DNA from: Gymnopus androsaceus JB14 | Lineage: Eukaryota > Basidiomycota > Agaricomycetes > Agaricales > Omphalotaceae | Direction: 5' to 3' | DNA: 64,000 bases | Assembly: GCA_009733575.1 (NCBI GenBank) | Contig: ML769415.1 | Coordinates: 138,524-202,523, forward strand | Shown: piece by piece, positions 23,553-40,639 of the stretch | Position numbering within the stretch: position 1 is the first letter of the stretch | Layout: each line of letters begins with the position of its first letter | Notes under the pieces: generated by a model | Databases searched by the model: none | The model's input: the letters and a program-made list of their open reading frames with translations, nothing else | What the model was told of the DNA's origin: nothing | Translations under genes and position numbers: made by a program

Positions 23553-26500
23553 TCAAATATCCGAATCGAAACCATCCACCTCTTCTACCTCAGGCTCCTG
23601 CTCCTGCTCCTGCACTCGCCTGCTTCTGCGAGTGGCTGGGGCCTTGGTTTTGCTTGACTGAGTTGACTCTGCTGAGGCTCTCCCTTTCCCTTTAGACTTT
23701 GCCCTCGTGTTCTCTTTCCCTCCTGACGCCTTTCCCTGCTTTGTACCTGCGCCCTTCCCATTCGTTTTCGTGGACTCGTCGGACCCTCTAGCCCTGGTTT
23801 TGGAACGACCACTCCGTGTAGGTTTCGGTGATGGCGACGGCTGTCTTTGAGGCTCCTCCTCCTCCTCTTCCTGTTCCTCATCGGCAACTACCTCCTCTTG
23901 TTCTCCGAGTTCGGCGTCTTCCTCCTCCTCCTCCTCGTCTTCTGAAGCATTCTTCGACGACCAGCTTGCACCGACGGCTCTCGACCCTCTACCCCGCTTT
24001 CGGCGTCACCTTTGGTTTCGCCTTTGATTTCGGTTTGGGGGAAGGAGAAGAATCGCGAGCAGGCTCCGTTGCGCGGCTCCGTGTCCCTGCTCGCCTCTTC
24101 CGTACGGGACTGATAGGTTCACTGGAAGGCCCTGCCTCATGTGATGCACGGGTCCGCCTATGAATAAACAAGATCAGTCTCGAAAAGCTCAAAGACAAGG
24201 GAAGAGAAACCACGTACTTTCCAGCCTTCTTCATCGGTGAAGTCTTGACTTGAGCCATTGCGGGTATCGGATCCTGGGTTTCTGACATTACCCCTTCAGA
24301 TCCATCATCATCCTCCCCCTCGACTGCTGACTTCGGCTTCGACTTTGACCGTGTTTCGGACTTTTCACTAGTTCCAGAAACCACCACGAAGCTACCTTCA
24401 TCTTCTTCCATCCCTTCCTGTCCCTGTTCCTGTTCCTCGTCCTCGTCTATAGGTCGAGTCTTTCTAGTCGACCTGGCCTTTGCTTTGGATTTCGACGGCC
24501 CTGACCGCTTCGCAGACTTTGATTTAGACTTTGTACTCGGCACTTCATCTTCCTGCTCCTCCGGATCCAATTCCGCTGAGTCTTCAGACTGCTCCTGCTC
24601 CTCCTCGTCATCGGTCGATGGTCTAGCGTTTCTCGTCGACCTAGCCTTTGATTTGGATTTCGACGGCCCTGATCGCTTCGCAGACATTGATTTGGACTTT
24701 GTACTCGGCACTTCATCTTCCTGTTCCTCCAAATCTAATTCCGCTGACTCTTCAGGCTTCTCATCAGGCTGCTCCTGCTCCTCCTCGTCATCGGACGCTG
24801 GTCTGCGTCTCAGTACTCGCTTCTTTCTCTCGATCGCTGGCCTAGCTCTCTTGCTGTTGGATTTCGTCGACGCTGATGCTGAGCTGCGCTCCTTCTCTAT
24901 CGGACTTCTTTCGACTATGCTTTCGCTGCCTTCTCGGACTAGGCTCGACTTCCTCCTCATCCTCCTCCTCCTCCTCCTCCTCCTCCTCCTCCTCTCGCTC
25001 CTCCGGTTCCAGCTCCGGCTCCAGTGCTTCCGCTTCCTCAGGCTTCTCCTCCTCTTCAACCGCCTGTTCTATCATCTCTTCAAACTCCCCCGCATCCTCC
25101 TTCTGCACTGCACCTCCTCGTCGTCTTCACCCATGAACTACATCCGCATCCGCTGGTTCCCCCCGTCGCCTCCGGCACCTCCATCCCAATCTCCTCATAA
25201 AACTTTTCAAACTCGGCATCCACATATCGTCCCGGATCGATTCTCTCCAAGCGCTTGGCAAAAGTCTTGCGGAAACGCTCTTTGACGCGGTTGAAAATGC
25301 GGTCCAGGGAGGCGTCGTCAAAGGGACATTGCTATGATAATGGAACGAGGTTCAGTATATCTGAAAACGGTACATATGAATTTGGAGGAAGCTATAAACA
25401 CACCTCTTGTAAATTCTCCACGAGAATGTTCAGTTTTAATACGATCCGATTATCCAACTGCAGTCCATTATCATTCGATGAGAACAGCTGCAAGCTGCCC
25501 CAAGAATTGACAAAAGACCTTCCTGACATCGTCACTTCGTTCCGAGTCGTACAACGCCAAGAGGATATCCAACGCAACATCGGCATGTGGGTTACGGTCG
25601 GTCGGTTTTGGTGGTGGACTAGGATAGCTGTCAGCTCAGACGGGAGTTTGTCAAGTAAAATGGAACACTTACACTCTCTCCACCAACTTGGTCATATCCA
25701 ACCAATCGATCATTAACAGTCCAAACTGGTGCAGTGAGACCAGCCTCGGGTCTTCTTTCTGTTCGTCCTCGAGTTCCTCGTGTAAGCGTACAGCGAGATC
25801 AAAGGCAGAAATAAATATCTAAAGACACAGTGAGCATCAGTCAGTCAGCCAGTAACACGAAATACACACCGACTGCATCCGGCTTTGGTTTTCCCTTGAC
25901 GAATAGCAATACACAGGGAAAAAGTACGATAGACACTGTTTCAGTTCCGCGTTATCCATCGTCGAAGGGGAGATGTATGTCAGCACAAGGCTCAGTAGGA
26001 CCTAAACATGCAACACATTAGTTCGTCAGTCAACGGCGTTGCAAGCACGCCAGCCGCGACTTGCCTTTGAATCCGTAACCTGTCCCGAAAGCAAAAGCTT
26101 GCATATCCCAATACATACTACGCTTTGAATATCAGATTCCTCGGATTCCAGAGTTTGGAGGATGAAGTTGATGATTTGTTGTGACTACGTGCGGAAAACG
26201 TTCAATCCCATTAGACGACTCAAAGTATCGAAAGCACTCACAACTTCCTCCGACCTCCCAAGAAACTCTCTGTCATACATAACCAACATATCAAACACAA
26301 TCTGAAGAACCTTCAGCTTCAGTTCCTCAGGGTGCCGTTTGCACCTGGTTGAGGAAAAGCTGGAACGAGTTTGTCGCCATGTTCCGCGCGATGAGGCAAC
26401 ACAGGCCCAGAGCTACCAAGCCCTTCTCGCGAAGTGCCAACTCTTTGCGTTTGACTGCTGGGACAATAAGGTCGGTCAAGACTCCTTCGAGCGTAGAGTT

Positions 26501-28690
26501 ATCTTCGAATGTCTAAGTAGTACATCAGTCGGGCCATCCACAGGAGGGAACAGAATAGTCGTACCCCATTAACGCGTTCGAGCATACCAATACAAAGCAC
26601 CAAGCAACGCATATCGGTCAAGATCAGCCTCATGTTGCTCTTCAGCAGTCATATTCCTGGTGTTCCTTCGCCCGTCGTATCGATCTGTCCTTCTTGCTGC
26701 TAGCAAAGGTGACGTCGGAGCGACTGGCGTCAAAGTTCTATGCAAAAACAAAACACATTATCAGTCAGCCGGTGAACGAATACCAGCTACTCAACTTGAA
26801 CACTTACATCGTCCTCAATAGCTTGCTCGGCATCATCATCCCGTAGTTCGATGATAATCTCCACAACTATCCGAATCAACTCCCTTTCGGAAGGAAGTAT
26901 CTTACACAAGACGTCTAGACAGCGCTCGATGAGGCCTGGTGGAAGGTGTGGATGCGCTAATATATCCTCTACACACGAAATGAGCCATAAATCCTTCCTA
27001 GCGACAGAGAGAGACGCAGACTCACTAACAACCGAAAAAACCTTCCTTCTCCCAATCTCATCCATATAATCCAATTTTACCGCGATTCTCAACAGCTCTC
27101 CAAGTATCAGCTCCTTCTTCGCCAGCTCCTCTTCCCGTGCCTCGCTCTCCTCGTCATCCGGTTCACCAGCATTCAAAAAGTCCATCTCTTGCATGAGAGA
27201 GAGTAACGCGTTGTAGACTTGTTGGATGTGGAAAGCAAACGCCGTTATGACTGGTATGGAGGCGGCCTCAAGACGATTTTCGCCTTTGGATTCAAGGCAT
27301 TGGTCAACGAAGACTCGAGCGAGAACAGCGGATTCAGGCGTGAGCTCTTCCCAAAAGTCATCTGTAGACGAAGACCCATATTAGCGTGAAACCCAAAAGG
27401 GGAAATACAAACACTGACCACCAAACACAAACGCATCCAAAAGCGCATGTTTCGTAGTAAACACCGAGAGCACCGCGTCAACAGCAACGACTTCACCAGG
27501 ACCAACGACATCAAAAAAGGCCAAAAAGTTTATAAAACCCTTCATCACACCCCCATCGTCTCCTTCCCATGATTGTGGTGCTGACGAAGGATCTGGTTCT
27601 TCGCTCATAGCGATATCCAACCACTTCATGATCATCTTGGCTGAAGCAACTCGAACAACAGCCTCGCGATCTCCAAGTCCTGCTTTGGTGATCTCCTCTC
27701 TCTGAGCTAATGGTTAGATGCCTAGGATGACCTAGCTTCGGTTCGAGCACGGCGCTGTAAGCCAGCTTGCGCGTGAGGGTATCAGTGTCTCGAGTACGTG
27801 TTATGATAACTGGAAGTGTTTCGGGGGTTACGGGAAGGTTGATGAGCGCTGCTCCGGCGTACTTCACTAGAGTTTGGGTAAGGATTGAGCCATAGAATAT
27901 GGAGAACAGAGACACCCACGCAGCGGTATCATATCTCACGCATTCCAAGAGCAAGTCCAAACACGTCTTTTCACCGCGCGTCAACTCGTCTGGATTTTCG
28001 GTTCCAACGAGTTTCGAGAGGGCGATGGCAGCATGAGCGCGAATTAACGGTTCCTTGTCGCATAGCCGGTCAATAAGATTATCGCGAAGCTGGTTATAAG
28101 TCGATTCGCTGTTATATTGGTTAGCCCAAGCTGCGGAAAGTTAAGAGAGCACATACTCGATCTCTCCAATATTCGCCATCATCTCGGTGACCAGTTCTAT
28201 TGACCTCTGTCTGACGACTTTGCTCTTTGCTTTGAACCCTTGAAATAACCATTCAAGAAGCCGAGTAACAAATCTCGAAGCGAAAGTTTCCTCCTCTTCT
28301 TCTCCTTCTTGAGCTTGCGGATGATCTTCCGTGACTGAAAGCAGTTCAGCAAAGAATACCCTTCAGCTCAAACCCAAACTCACTCTTGTCATTCATCATC
28401 TTGACATAACTCCCCACAAATCTCACAATCCGATCTGCGAATGCTCCCTTCTTCACTGCAAGCGCACGATTGACCATATCAACAAACACATCTCCAAAGG
28501 CCAATTCTCCCTTGAAAATCTCTTCATTCCTCCCTGAACCTGAACCTTTGATCTTGGAAGCCTGGAGATGTAGTTTGTGCAATGCGACGCAGTTTTTGCG
28601 ATGGTTGGCTACGGAGGACTGAGCTTCGTCGAATTTCGCGGAGATTGAGGCAGGGAGATCATCGAGGGAGATTGCAGACCGTGCAGGCAT
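23553..28690 (-). CDS. Condensin complex subunit 3 (CAP-G / Ycg1 / Cnd3)
   Basis: This HEAT-repeat subunit of condensin compacts chromosomes in mitosis and binds DNA together with the kleisin. I start at the ATG at 28690 (MPARSAISLDDLPASISAKF), because the upstream frame begins with GTG. The N-terminus FDEAQSSVANHRKNCVALHK is typical of the family. HEAT helices follow: TRLLEWLFQGFKAKSK; LRDNLIDRLCDKEPLIRAHA; AALINLPVTPETLPVIITRT; TRKLAYSAVLEPKLGHPRHL; AGLGDREAVVRVASAKMIMK. The Cnd3 C-terminal region reads LPPGLIERCLDVLCKILPSE, then REKGLVALGLCCLIARNMA, PEELKLKVLQIVFDMLVMYD and ELKQCLSYFFPVYCYSS near 25960. The gene has more than ten introns. It ends in a long charged tail with repeats (24.4-25.1 kb) and EEVDGFDSDI-stop at 23553. 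The tail is probably disordered and may be phosphorylated. Confidence 0.9.
24420..24860 (-). repeat. Tandem repeat within the condensin-3 tail
   Basis: Two adjacent units of about 180-200 bp encode near-identical segments: acidic (EQEDEVPSTKSKS), then basic (SAKRSGPSKSK, KARSTRKTRP or ARSTRNARP), then acidic again. A pure run of CCT/CTC triplets at about 24955-24995 encodes a poly-Glu stretch just before. The alternating acid/basic blocks mark a disordered tail that varies by repeat number. Confidence 0.8.
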
Positions 28691-29302
28691 TGGAAAATGC
28701 CCTTCAACAAGAGTCGAGGTCGGAATCAACAGACTTGAAGAACTCACACGTGATCGTGGTACGCGATCAATTCAAATAAATATCTCCATTTGGGTTTACG
28801 TACGTACGTAAGTATATATCTACTTATCTACCTACTCCGGATAGATCTCGGTGCTTCGCAACATACGACTGTCCATCTGGCAATGGCATCGAGTCAGCTC
28901 GAAGGAAATAGGAAAGAACTGGATGGTGAATAGGGCTGAATTTGGGAGCAAGCCTTTGGATGAGGGGAAGCCTCTCAGTAGGCATTTGAAGACGAAGGAT
29001 TGTTAGATAGTAATGGGATGGCATATGTGTGTGAGGAGAGAGAGAGAGAGGGATACAGTGCGTCGATCCTCTTTGTGCAGGATATACGATGCGCACAGCT
29101 ATCGCAAAAGGAAAAGAATTTGAGCCGGGGACGAGGAATGTTGTTGTTTAGATAGTGTGAATAGTGAGCAGCGAGCAAGTGCAGCATCCCTTAATTCGTC
29201 CTTGGTTATATGAAGCATAAATATGCTAAAAGATATGGAGGCGTTGGGCCAGGTAAATGTTGGTGTCGATGTTATGTTTGTGGGATTATCCTTCCTCTTC
29301 TA
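28691..29302. other. Intergenic region upstream of condensin-3
   Basis: This contains the condensin-3 promoter, a short TACG tandem repeat (about 28799-28812) and a GAGAGAGA run near 29037-29051. No gene is supported. Confidence 0.45.
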
Positions 29303-30062
29303 TCAGTCGGGGCGAAGGGGTAAGGACCGTGTTCGTCGCAACTGAGGCCGAACCACCGGTCGAACATCAGCTGGGGGAGGGGCTACGCCGACGTAGAATT
29401 GAGTGTCGGTGGCGTAAGGGGACGCAGCGGCTGATTGCGCCCGTATTCTGGTTCGCCTGGCAACGTCGTCGGAGGCAACAGACCGAGGTCGTTTCGAGTG
29501 TGAGGAAGAAGAGTCTGATGACGACGAATCGATGGACTCTTCAAGCCGCTGATGGTGGCTCGGATGAATTGGGAGAATTGTAATATACATCTTCTCTCCA
29601 CATTTCGATGAATAGCGAGGACTCTTGTGGAGGTAAGAGTGATAGGGAGGAGGAATTAAGAGGTGGATCAGTCTCGAACGAATCCTCTTCAGCAAGAAAG
29701 TCAAAGCTCCCCCTGTCCCTTCAGTAAACGAGTCGAGGTCTTTTATAAGGGGAGCCGAAGGGTATAACATTTGCACGCTAGAAATAAAAACGTCAATATT
29801 GCCGACCAAACTTGTGGACACAAAAACATACTCATGAGAAGGCTCTACATGGTCGGCGAGCGAAGGATGCTCTTCGCCATGTGGTGTAGGGAGGGAAGTA
29901 ATTCCAGAAGTTGGCGTAGCGTCACTTGAGAAGAGGTTATGGTTCACAACGGGTACAAGCGACGAGAGATATTCACAGTTCAGGAAAGCCCCTTAATGGC
30001 AGGTCTATAAGTTTGTCCAACAACTCTATACGCTCCTCGTAGATCGAATTGGTCGAAGGCAT
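29303..30062 (-). CDS. Small basic Ser-rich protein of unknown function
   Basis: Three exons were joined: 30062-29977, 29924-29832 and 29777-29303, totalling 654 nt or 217 residues. Phases close over two GT-AG introns of 52 and 54 nt. It starts MPSTNSIYEERIELLDKLID, which looks helical. The middle (residues about 58-110) is hydrophobic/basic (LTFLLKRIRSRLIHLLIPPP). The C-terminal half has a poly-Ser patch and many Arg (SKRPRSVASDDVARRTR, QLRRTRSLPLRPD). I recognise no domain. The intact frame over three exons and the Kozak-like start (CACAATGCC) support a real gene. Confidence 0.65.
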
Positions 30063-34475
<4,413 letters not shown>

Positions 34476-34816
34476 GTTAGTTGTAGAGTTTGCCTCTGAG
34501 GTTTCGCAGAAATGCAGTTAGAATCGAAAAAGAAGTTCGTGATGCTAGCTCAGATGACACGTATCAAGGAGCGCCGCCAGCACTGCCACGGCCATCAAAA
34601 ATGGCGCGATCAGGCGCGCAGAGTTCCCGCCGCTACTTCAATGTCGGGACTCGGACGACGGATTTTACTTCTTCTTCGTGGACTTTTATCTTTCTGACAA
34701 GACGGGAAAACTCTCAATTTAAAGTATCGAAGCCGCTGCAATACTGATCACAATACGCGAATAATATTGTATAGCAAATTAAGTATTTATTAACAGAATC
34801 CAATTCAAAGCCTCCT

Positions 34817-35226
34817 TCACTCCGTATTCACTGAAATACCCTGGAACAGAGTTCAATCAGCTTCCTCATGCCCTCTTTCAAGGATGCAAGGATAATACTC
34901 ACCACTGCAGTGCAAGAATCTTGAATAATCTGCAAGGACGTAGTGATATCTTCCTGATCACACATATCCTCGATACATGTCTCCAAGGCAGACACCAGGG
35001 TAGCGTTACTGCACAAGCACGTTGTATTGCTGACGGCGCAACCTCCAAGAGGGGTAATTGTCAGACATTGGTCCGCGCATGCTAGACGCAGAGTTGGTAA
35101 AATGCAAGAAGGTATGGAACTGAACGGTTTACCTGGTACGTCGGAGGCTTGACGTTGAATGACTGCTACATAGGCTTGGGTGCTGAAAAACAGCGCTGCA
35201 GCGAGAAAATATTTTAGGAGCTGCAT
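34817..35226 (-). CDS. Small secreted CFEM-type cysteine-rich protein
   Basis: Two exons, 35226-34903 and 34840-34817, give 115 residues; the 62-nt intron is GT-AG. The start MQLLKYFLAAALFFSTQAYV is a clear signal peptide. The mature part has the spacing of a fungal CFEM domain: CILPTLRLACADQCL, GGCAVSNTTCLCSN, CIEDMCDQED and later QDSC, which is eight or nine cysteines. CFEM proteins sit at the cell surface and include heme-binding and effector-like members. No GPI signal or Ser/Thr-rich stalk is seen, so this one is probably freely secreted. Read through without splicing, the C-terminus would instead be KLIELCSRVFQ. Confidence 0.82.
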
Positions 35227-35267
35227 GGTACGTGGGCTAGGATTTCTCTCTTGAAAAAACGGCTCAC

Positions 35268-35275
35268 CTTTTATA
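35268..35275 (-). promoter_or_regulatory. TATA box of the CFEM gene
   Basis: TATAAAAG on the minus strand lies about 42 bp before the ATG at 35226. Confidence 0.6.
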
Positions 35276-36023
35276 GCATTTCTAGTATAGCAACGAGGAT
35301 AGTTTGCTCCTCGTAGTGATCGACGGGAATCGTCCGAACTGATCGATGTTCCACAGACACTGGATCGTTGAATTCTTTCGGCCGAGTCTAATGAAATATC
35401 GCGCTTCCAATTGCAGTTTGTTGTACCTGGGTAAAGTTCCTGCGTGAGCGGACTTATCTTCAAGTTCCAGCGGCAAACGATTGATATCACTAAACTTGAC
35501 GCTTGAAAGCTGTAAAGATATGAAGCGTAGAGTATAACTTACAGACCGGGAATGATGTCTTAAATATTTTACAAGTACAGAACCTTGTAACGTCTGGGCC
35601 TTATATTCGTCGAGTAAGTATTAATGGTAAAAGTGTTGGCATTTCTGTTTTCTAGTCCAAGGTAGGAATGTCTATATCCGAAAGCAGAGTCGATGGTGCA
35701 ACAGAACGAAACTAAGGCCAAAATCGGAGCCAAAACCATCGTCAATGAGAGGTTCACCCCAGAATTAGGATAGAGATTTCCGATAGCAGATAACGAGTGG
35801 TTGACTGCGGTTCCTGAGACTAGAGTTTCTCCACTGAAATCAAGGGCAGGATGTCACAAAGAGTCACTGAACGCGACCACATGACCGTTACTCTGTTTTG
35901 AATCACGCCGCGATTAGGCTCTAGTTAATTGTCATGGTAAGTTAGTTGTACATTTACAGAATATACGTAAACAAAGTCATAGATAACCAAGATAATTCAA
36001 GATTGTGAAAGCATTCCCCTCCC
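35276..36023. other. Intergenic region
   Basis: A minus-strand open stretch at 35569-35757 begins with a signal-peptide-like segment (MNLSLTMVLAPILALVSFCC) but is only 62 residues with no partner exon; I leave it uncalled. Nothing else is seen. Confidence 0.4.
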
Positions 36024-39000
36024 TTAGACTTCGTTTAATAGTCCATCGACTTCCTCCTCTTCGGCACCTTCACTGTCGGAATCACTAATAGTGATGTGTT
36101 GCCTGGGAGCACTAAGGTAAACTTAAGGTAATAAAGCAATTTGAGCATGATAAAGCTTACGCTAATGAGCGCCGTTTGAAGATTGATTTTGTTGAAGTTC
36201 TGGGCTTCGAACTCTGTCGTTCTTGTACCGTATCTTCTTCGCCGATGTCGCCGGCAAAAGTAGAACTACGCGCGCGTCTGGGAGTTCAAAACAAAAATCA
36301 GACCGAAAGGAGAAGAATTAATGCTTAAGCTGAACCCGCACTTGGACTTGAGATTCTCATGTGTCGCGCTTCCAATACCGGCACTAAGTTTCCTGTAATC
36401 ACTCGGGAATCAATCGTCTGTAATATCAAATGATACAGTATATAGGACGAACCTTTTTCGATTTTTGACTTCAGACTCATCGTTGTCGACTGCATTCATG
36501 ATGTTATCCACGAATGCTTTTTTGTCAAGATGCCCCTCTAACGCTCTGAAATCATCCTCGCTGAACGCTTCCAATTGCTGCTTGTATTTCCGGACAAAAG
36601 TATCATAAAAACTTTTGAGCGCGTTTCTCGAATGAACATTGGGAAGAGGACAGAACTGCCAACCAAGTAAGTAATGAGTGGGAAGGAATGATAACAAGCT
36701 TCAGGAACGACTTGGACGTACGGCCGAAATAAAGCCCATTAGCATTTCCAGATTTCGAACTTCCCAAGCATCAACCTTTTGTGGAAGATAAACCTTGGCT
36801 AACAGCTTGCAAAGAATCCTTTTGTGATCTTCTGCGGTCGTTGTATCGGAGTAAGTATGAGTGGTGCTCAATACAAGGAAGACACTCACTGAGAAGCTTC
36901 GACTTTCTGTTTAGCAGTTCCTTGATTATTTCGAACGCCATACGGAAATGTATGCAATTGTCATCGATCGTGAGCTTCTCCTTCTCCTTTTCTTTTTTCC
37001 TGCGCAAAGACGTTCAATAAGCATTCAGACTCAGACTCTACATTGGCATATTCACCGTAGATGCTCAGGATGTGTCCATGCAAGAAGGATATTTGCAAAC
37101 TTTTCAAGAGAGACGATACCATCATCCGAATCCAATACTTTGGAACTGAGTTTAAGGAAAACAGGCATGAAAGTCTAGATAGCACATTCAACAACAGTCA
37201 GCAAACAAAATAGTATCCAACATACCGCTGATATCATTTCTTGATTAGCAGGAATAGCGCACAATACCGGGGAAGGAAAAAAGACAAGCATTGTTTGAGA
37301 CCCAAGTTCTGAGCATATTCCGGCGAGAAATAATTTTCGACAAGCGATGATGTGATCTAGACATGGGTATACTATGTGGTTAGACAGAGAGACTCGTTGA
37401 GTGTTTAAAGCTATACGCACATCCTTGTTTACAATAACGTCGTCATTCATCAACTTCACTAGTCCAGCACACAGAAGGGCGCGCATGTCTTCACTGAGTT
37501 TCTCGCTCCGAAAAACATTGATGAAACGAACAGTTAAAGCTTTCCGCTGATGACTAGAGTTAGCACTAGCGCATACTTGATCATCGAAGAAAAAAACATA
37601 CATTCCTTAGCTTACAATCTTCAGGCATGATGTTCTGCTGAGCATACCACAGCAGTATAGTCAAAGATAGCTGCACGGCTACTAGCCAGAGCTCTTCCGC
37701 TAAACGAACCAGGCTTCATCCGCTGGATAAAGAATATCAAGACATCTCCAGCGTCATCCGGGGAAACAAGGCCGATCAGAGCATAACACCGAAAAGCTTT
37801 CTCTTTGATGTTGTCGTCCATCCTTCGAGAAGCACAAGAATGTACGAGATCGTTAACGGGGCGTATTAGTCTCTTGTTCACTTTCTGCAGGAGTTCAAAT
37901 AGATTAGAAGGGCACTTAAAGAGCACTGGGAGTAGCAATAAATACCTTGACAAGTTCCAACATCGCCTCACAAATACACAAACAACGCATATCCACCTTG
38001 TCTCTCCGCTCCTTTTCGCGTTCCGATAGTTCCTCCGAGTTTTTAGATTCTGCTCTCTGTTGCCGAGAATGACCTGGACTTAGACTGACATCTATAGAAT
38101 CGAATCTTGAAGTAAGAACCGCATCGACCTAGATCGACGAAACGAGTTAACAACAGCAGTCAAAAAAAAAAAAAAAAAGCAAAGCGACTCACCGCATTCT
38201 CGTCACGCAGAGTCTGAATAACGTCTAAACTGACTATACGAATCATATCACGCTCATAAGCTGCGATTTTTTTCAGTAACGCTACGCATGGTGCTATGAG
38301 CCCTTCCGGAAGATCATTATGCACCAATAGGTCCCCTGTATTCAAGGTCAGCAAACGAATACTCCACCAATTCGGAAATTTCACTTACTGACAAGTTGTT
38401 CCATCTTCCTTCGCCCAATTTCATCGCCATAATCTGCATGGAGAGCAATCTTTACCACTTCAATAGTGACAAACTCTTTATCATCAACATCGTCTTGACG
38501 AATCGCTCGCGCAACATCATCATCGTCCTCATCCGCATCGTCTTCCAAACCATGCTGAACCATGGCTTCCACCAAGACATTAAACCTATCCGGAATGGTT
38601 CGACGTTTTCTATGAATGATACGGTGGTCGCGAACTCACCTATCCTGCAAATAAAACGCAAGCGCCATCGTAACCGGATAGCATCTCGTCCAGCCTGTCC
38701 TCCAATTTATTCTTTACGCAATACTCGACATAAACGCGAATGAGGAACACCGTCTCAGGCGTGAGCGATGACCAATCTGAATCCTGGAAAGCGATTGCGT
38801 CGACAAGTTTTGGATGGGCTTCGAAGATGTAGATAATGGCACCGGATAGTTCTCTCGTTCGTTGCACGAAGATTGAAAAGGCGGAGGAGTCGGACTAGGC
38901 ATATCTCTTCGAGGAGAATGGCTTTCTGCTTCTGCTTTTGTGCCGCAGCGGCTTGAGCAGGTGTATTCTTGGCATGATCTAGTAGTAATGCAGCCTGGGA

Positions 39001-40399
39001 CCCCTCGGCGACAGCACCAATCCACTTGGTAAGGAGCTTGACAGCAGCGTCGCGTACGTTCGAATCTCGATCCCCAAGACCGTTCTTGATAACGGAATCA
39101 CGTTGGAAGATAGTCAGATTTCGTGGATGAGTGCGGCCCACTTGGACTGAGATGTCTGTTTCTGCATCTTCAAGACCTCTGTTTCCATCCGAGGCATCGT
39201 CCAAGGTGACGTTCTTTTCCAAAACCGCATAGGCTTCCCTTCGAATACCGATATCGTTGTCTCTTGTACGACCGAGGATACCAAGCGATAGTGTCGTCGT
39301 CGACTGTAAGGTTACGGAGAACCGAGAGCCGGATTTGTCTGGGAAGCAGAAGGACTCATTAGTTCGAGGGAAAGGGAAAACGGCAAATGTCACTTACTCC
39401 TTGGGATCGCACGCCAAAGCCTCCAGTAGCACGTCGGATAACGAAGAGAGGTCCATTTCCTCCAGCTCGTCAGGATCATCTACCCTATAAAACATACACA
39501 ACGCAATAGCCGCCTGTTGACGGATAGTCCAATCCCTGTCGGTGATTCGGTGTAGAAGATTCGCGCACAAGGCATAGTAGAGCGAGGAACTAGATACAAG
39601 AAATAAGGAGCAAGTAAACTGTCAGTAAGACGCCAACTCGACAATTCAAAAAACTTTTAAATTCAAGCAAGTGCTAAATGGAGATTGCATAGACATACTT
39701 GATCTGACCCAATCTAAGAGCAATCATCGCAGACAGTTCCACACTCCTATATCGAACTTGCCTGTCTCTTGCAGCAGAACCTTTTACGAGCAGTTTTTTG
39801 ACAAGGTTTTCGGTGAATCGTACAGCAGCATCGGATTTCCTGGTTTCCATCCTCCATATCCCGAGTCCATGTCGACATCATGGTCTTGTTCGTCTTCGGC
39901 CTCGTTTCCGTTCTCAATCTCGTCTTGCTCCACGGCTGAGGGCACATAGTTGGCCATTATAATTAACGAAATGCAGCGACACAATTGCAATGTGGCGCAT
40001 ACCTTTCTCATGCAGGCAATGAACAAATGCGGCGAAAAACTTCAAACTCCTGTCTCCAGCTGAATCCTTCTTGGAATTGAGCAGGCGAAGAACCATGAAA
40101 TAAATGATCTTTTCGAATTCTTCTTCACCGAGCTTGACTCTACATCTATCTTCTTCGTCGTCAGAGTCAGAATCAAAACCGCTGTCCGTATCCCCATCCC
40201 TGGCATCTTTTGGGAGCTTTATTCGAATTCCACCAGCTTCGACGTATAGTTCGTACAAAGCGACGGCGATGTTTTTGTGGTGAGAAGCGACGGAAGTCTG
40301 CGCCTGATCGAAAATCGACCCGATTTGGAGGGGAAGTTGCTCGAGGAAGGTTCTAGGCGACTGGGCTCGTTGAGTATTTCTCCTAGCTTTTGGAGGCAT
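36024..40399 (-). CDS. Second, divergent condensin subunit 3 (CAP-G-like) paralogue
   Basis: The ATG at 40399 starts MPPKARRNTQRAQSPRTFLE, then LPLQIGSIFDQAQTSVASHH, the same N-terminal helix as in the gene at 23553-28690 (SISAKFDEAQSSVANHRKN). Shared landmarks in order: FTENLVKKLLVKGSAARDRQ; LSLGILGRTRDNDIGIRREA; VIKNGLGDRDSNVRDAAVKL; SLTPETVFLIRVYVEYCVK; VVKIALHADYGDEIGRRKME; LPEGLIAPCVALLKKIAAYE; then a Cnd3-like C-terminal region. It ends HITISDSDSEGAEEEEVDG and LLNEV-stop at 36024, without the long charged tail. There are many short introns. Overall identity is low but collinear. It could be a specialised second CAP-G or one losing constraint; exons in 36.1-37.9 kb are less sure. Confidence 0.8.
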
Positions 40400-40639
40400 G
40401 ATTCTGGGATAGAGGAAAGTGAGAAGATACAGGCAAGCAACTGTAAACAATGAAATGCTCAAAGTCTGAAATGATAATGAACGCGACTTTGGATCGGTAG
40501 TCACGTCAAAATGAACCTAGTTTGCAATAGAGAGAGATTTCTGAGATATACAGGTAATCTGAGCAACGGTAAAGAGCTATCGTTCATTCAAGATGAAGCA
40601 GGATATAATAACGAGACAAAGAATGAAAACAAAGAATGT

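Noticed and set aside
23828..25285. Long plus-strand open frames opposite the condensin-3 tail
   Set aside because: They are Ser/Leu-rich mirror images of the repetitive Glu/Lys/Arg codons on the minus strand. The minus frame continues a recognised CAP-G protein.
34490..34747. Plus-strand gene divergent from SEC23
   Set aside because: It overlaps the SEC23 promoter and first exon. The 85-codon frame has no family likeness and an arbitrary composition.
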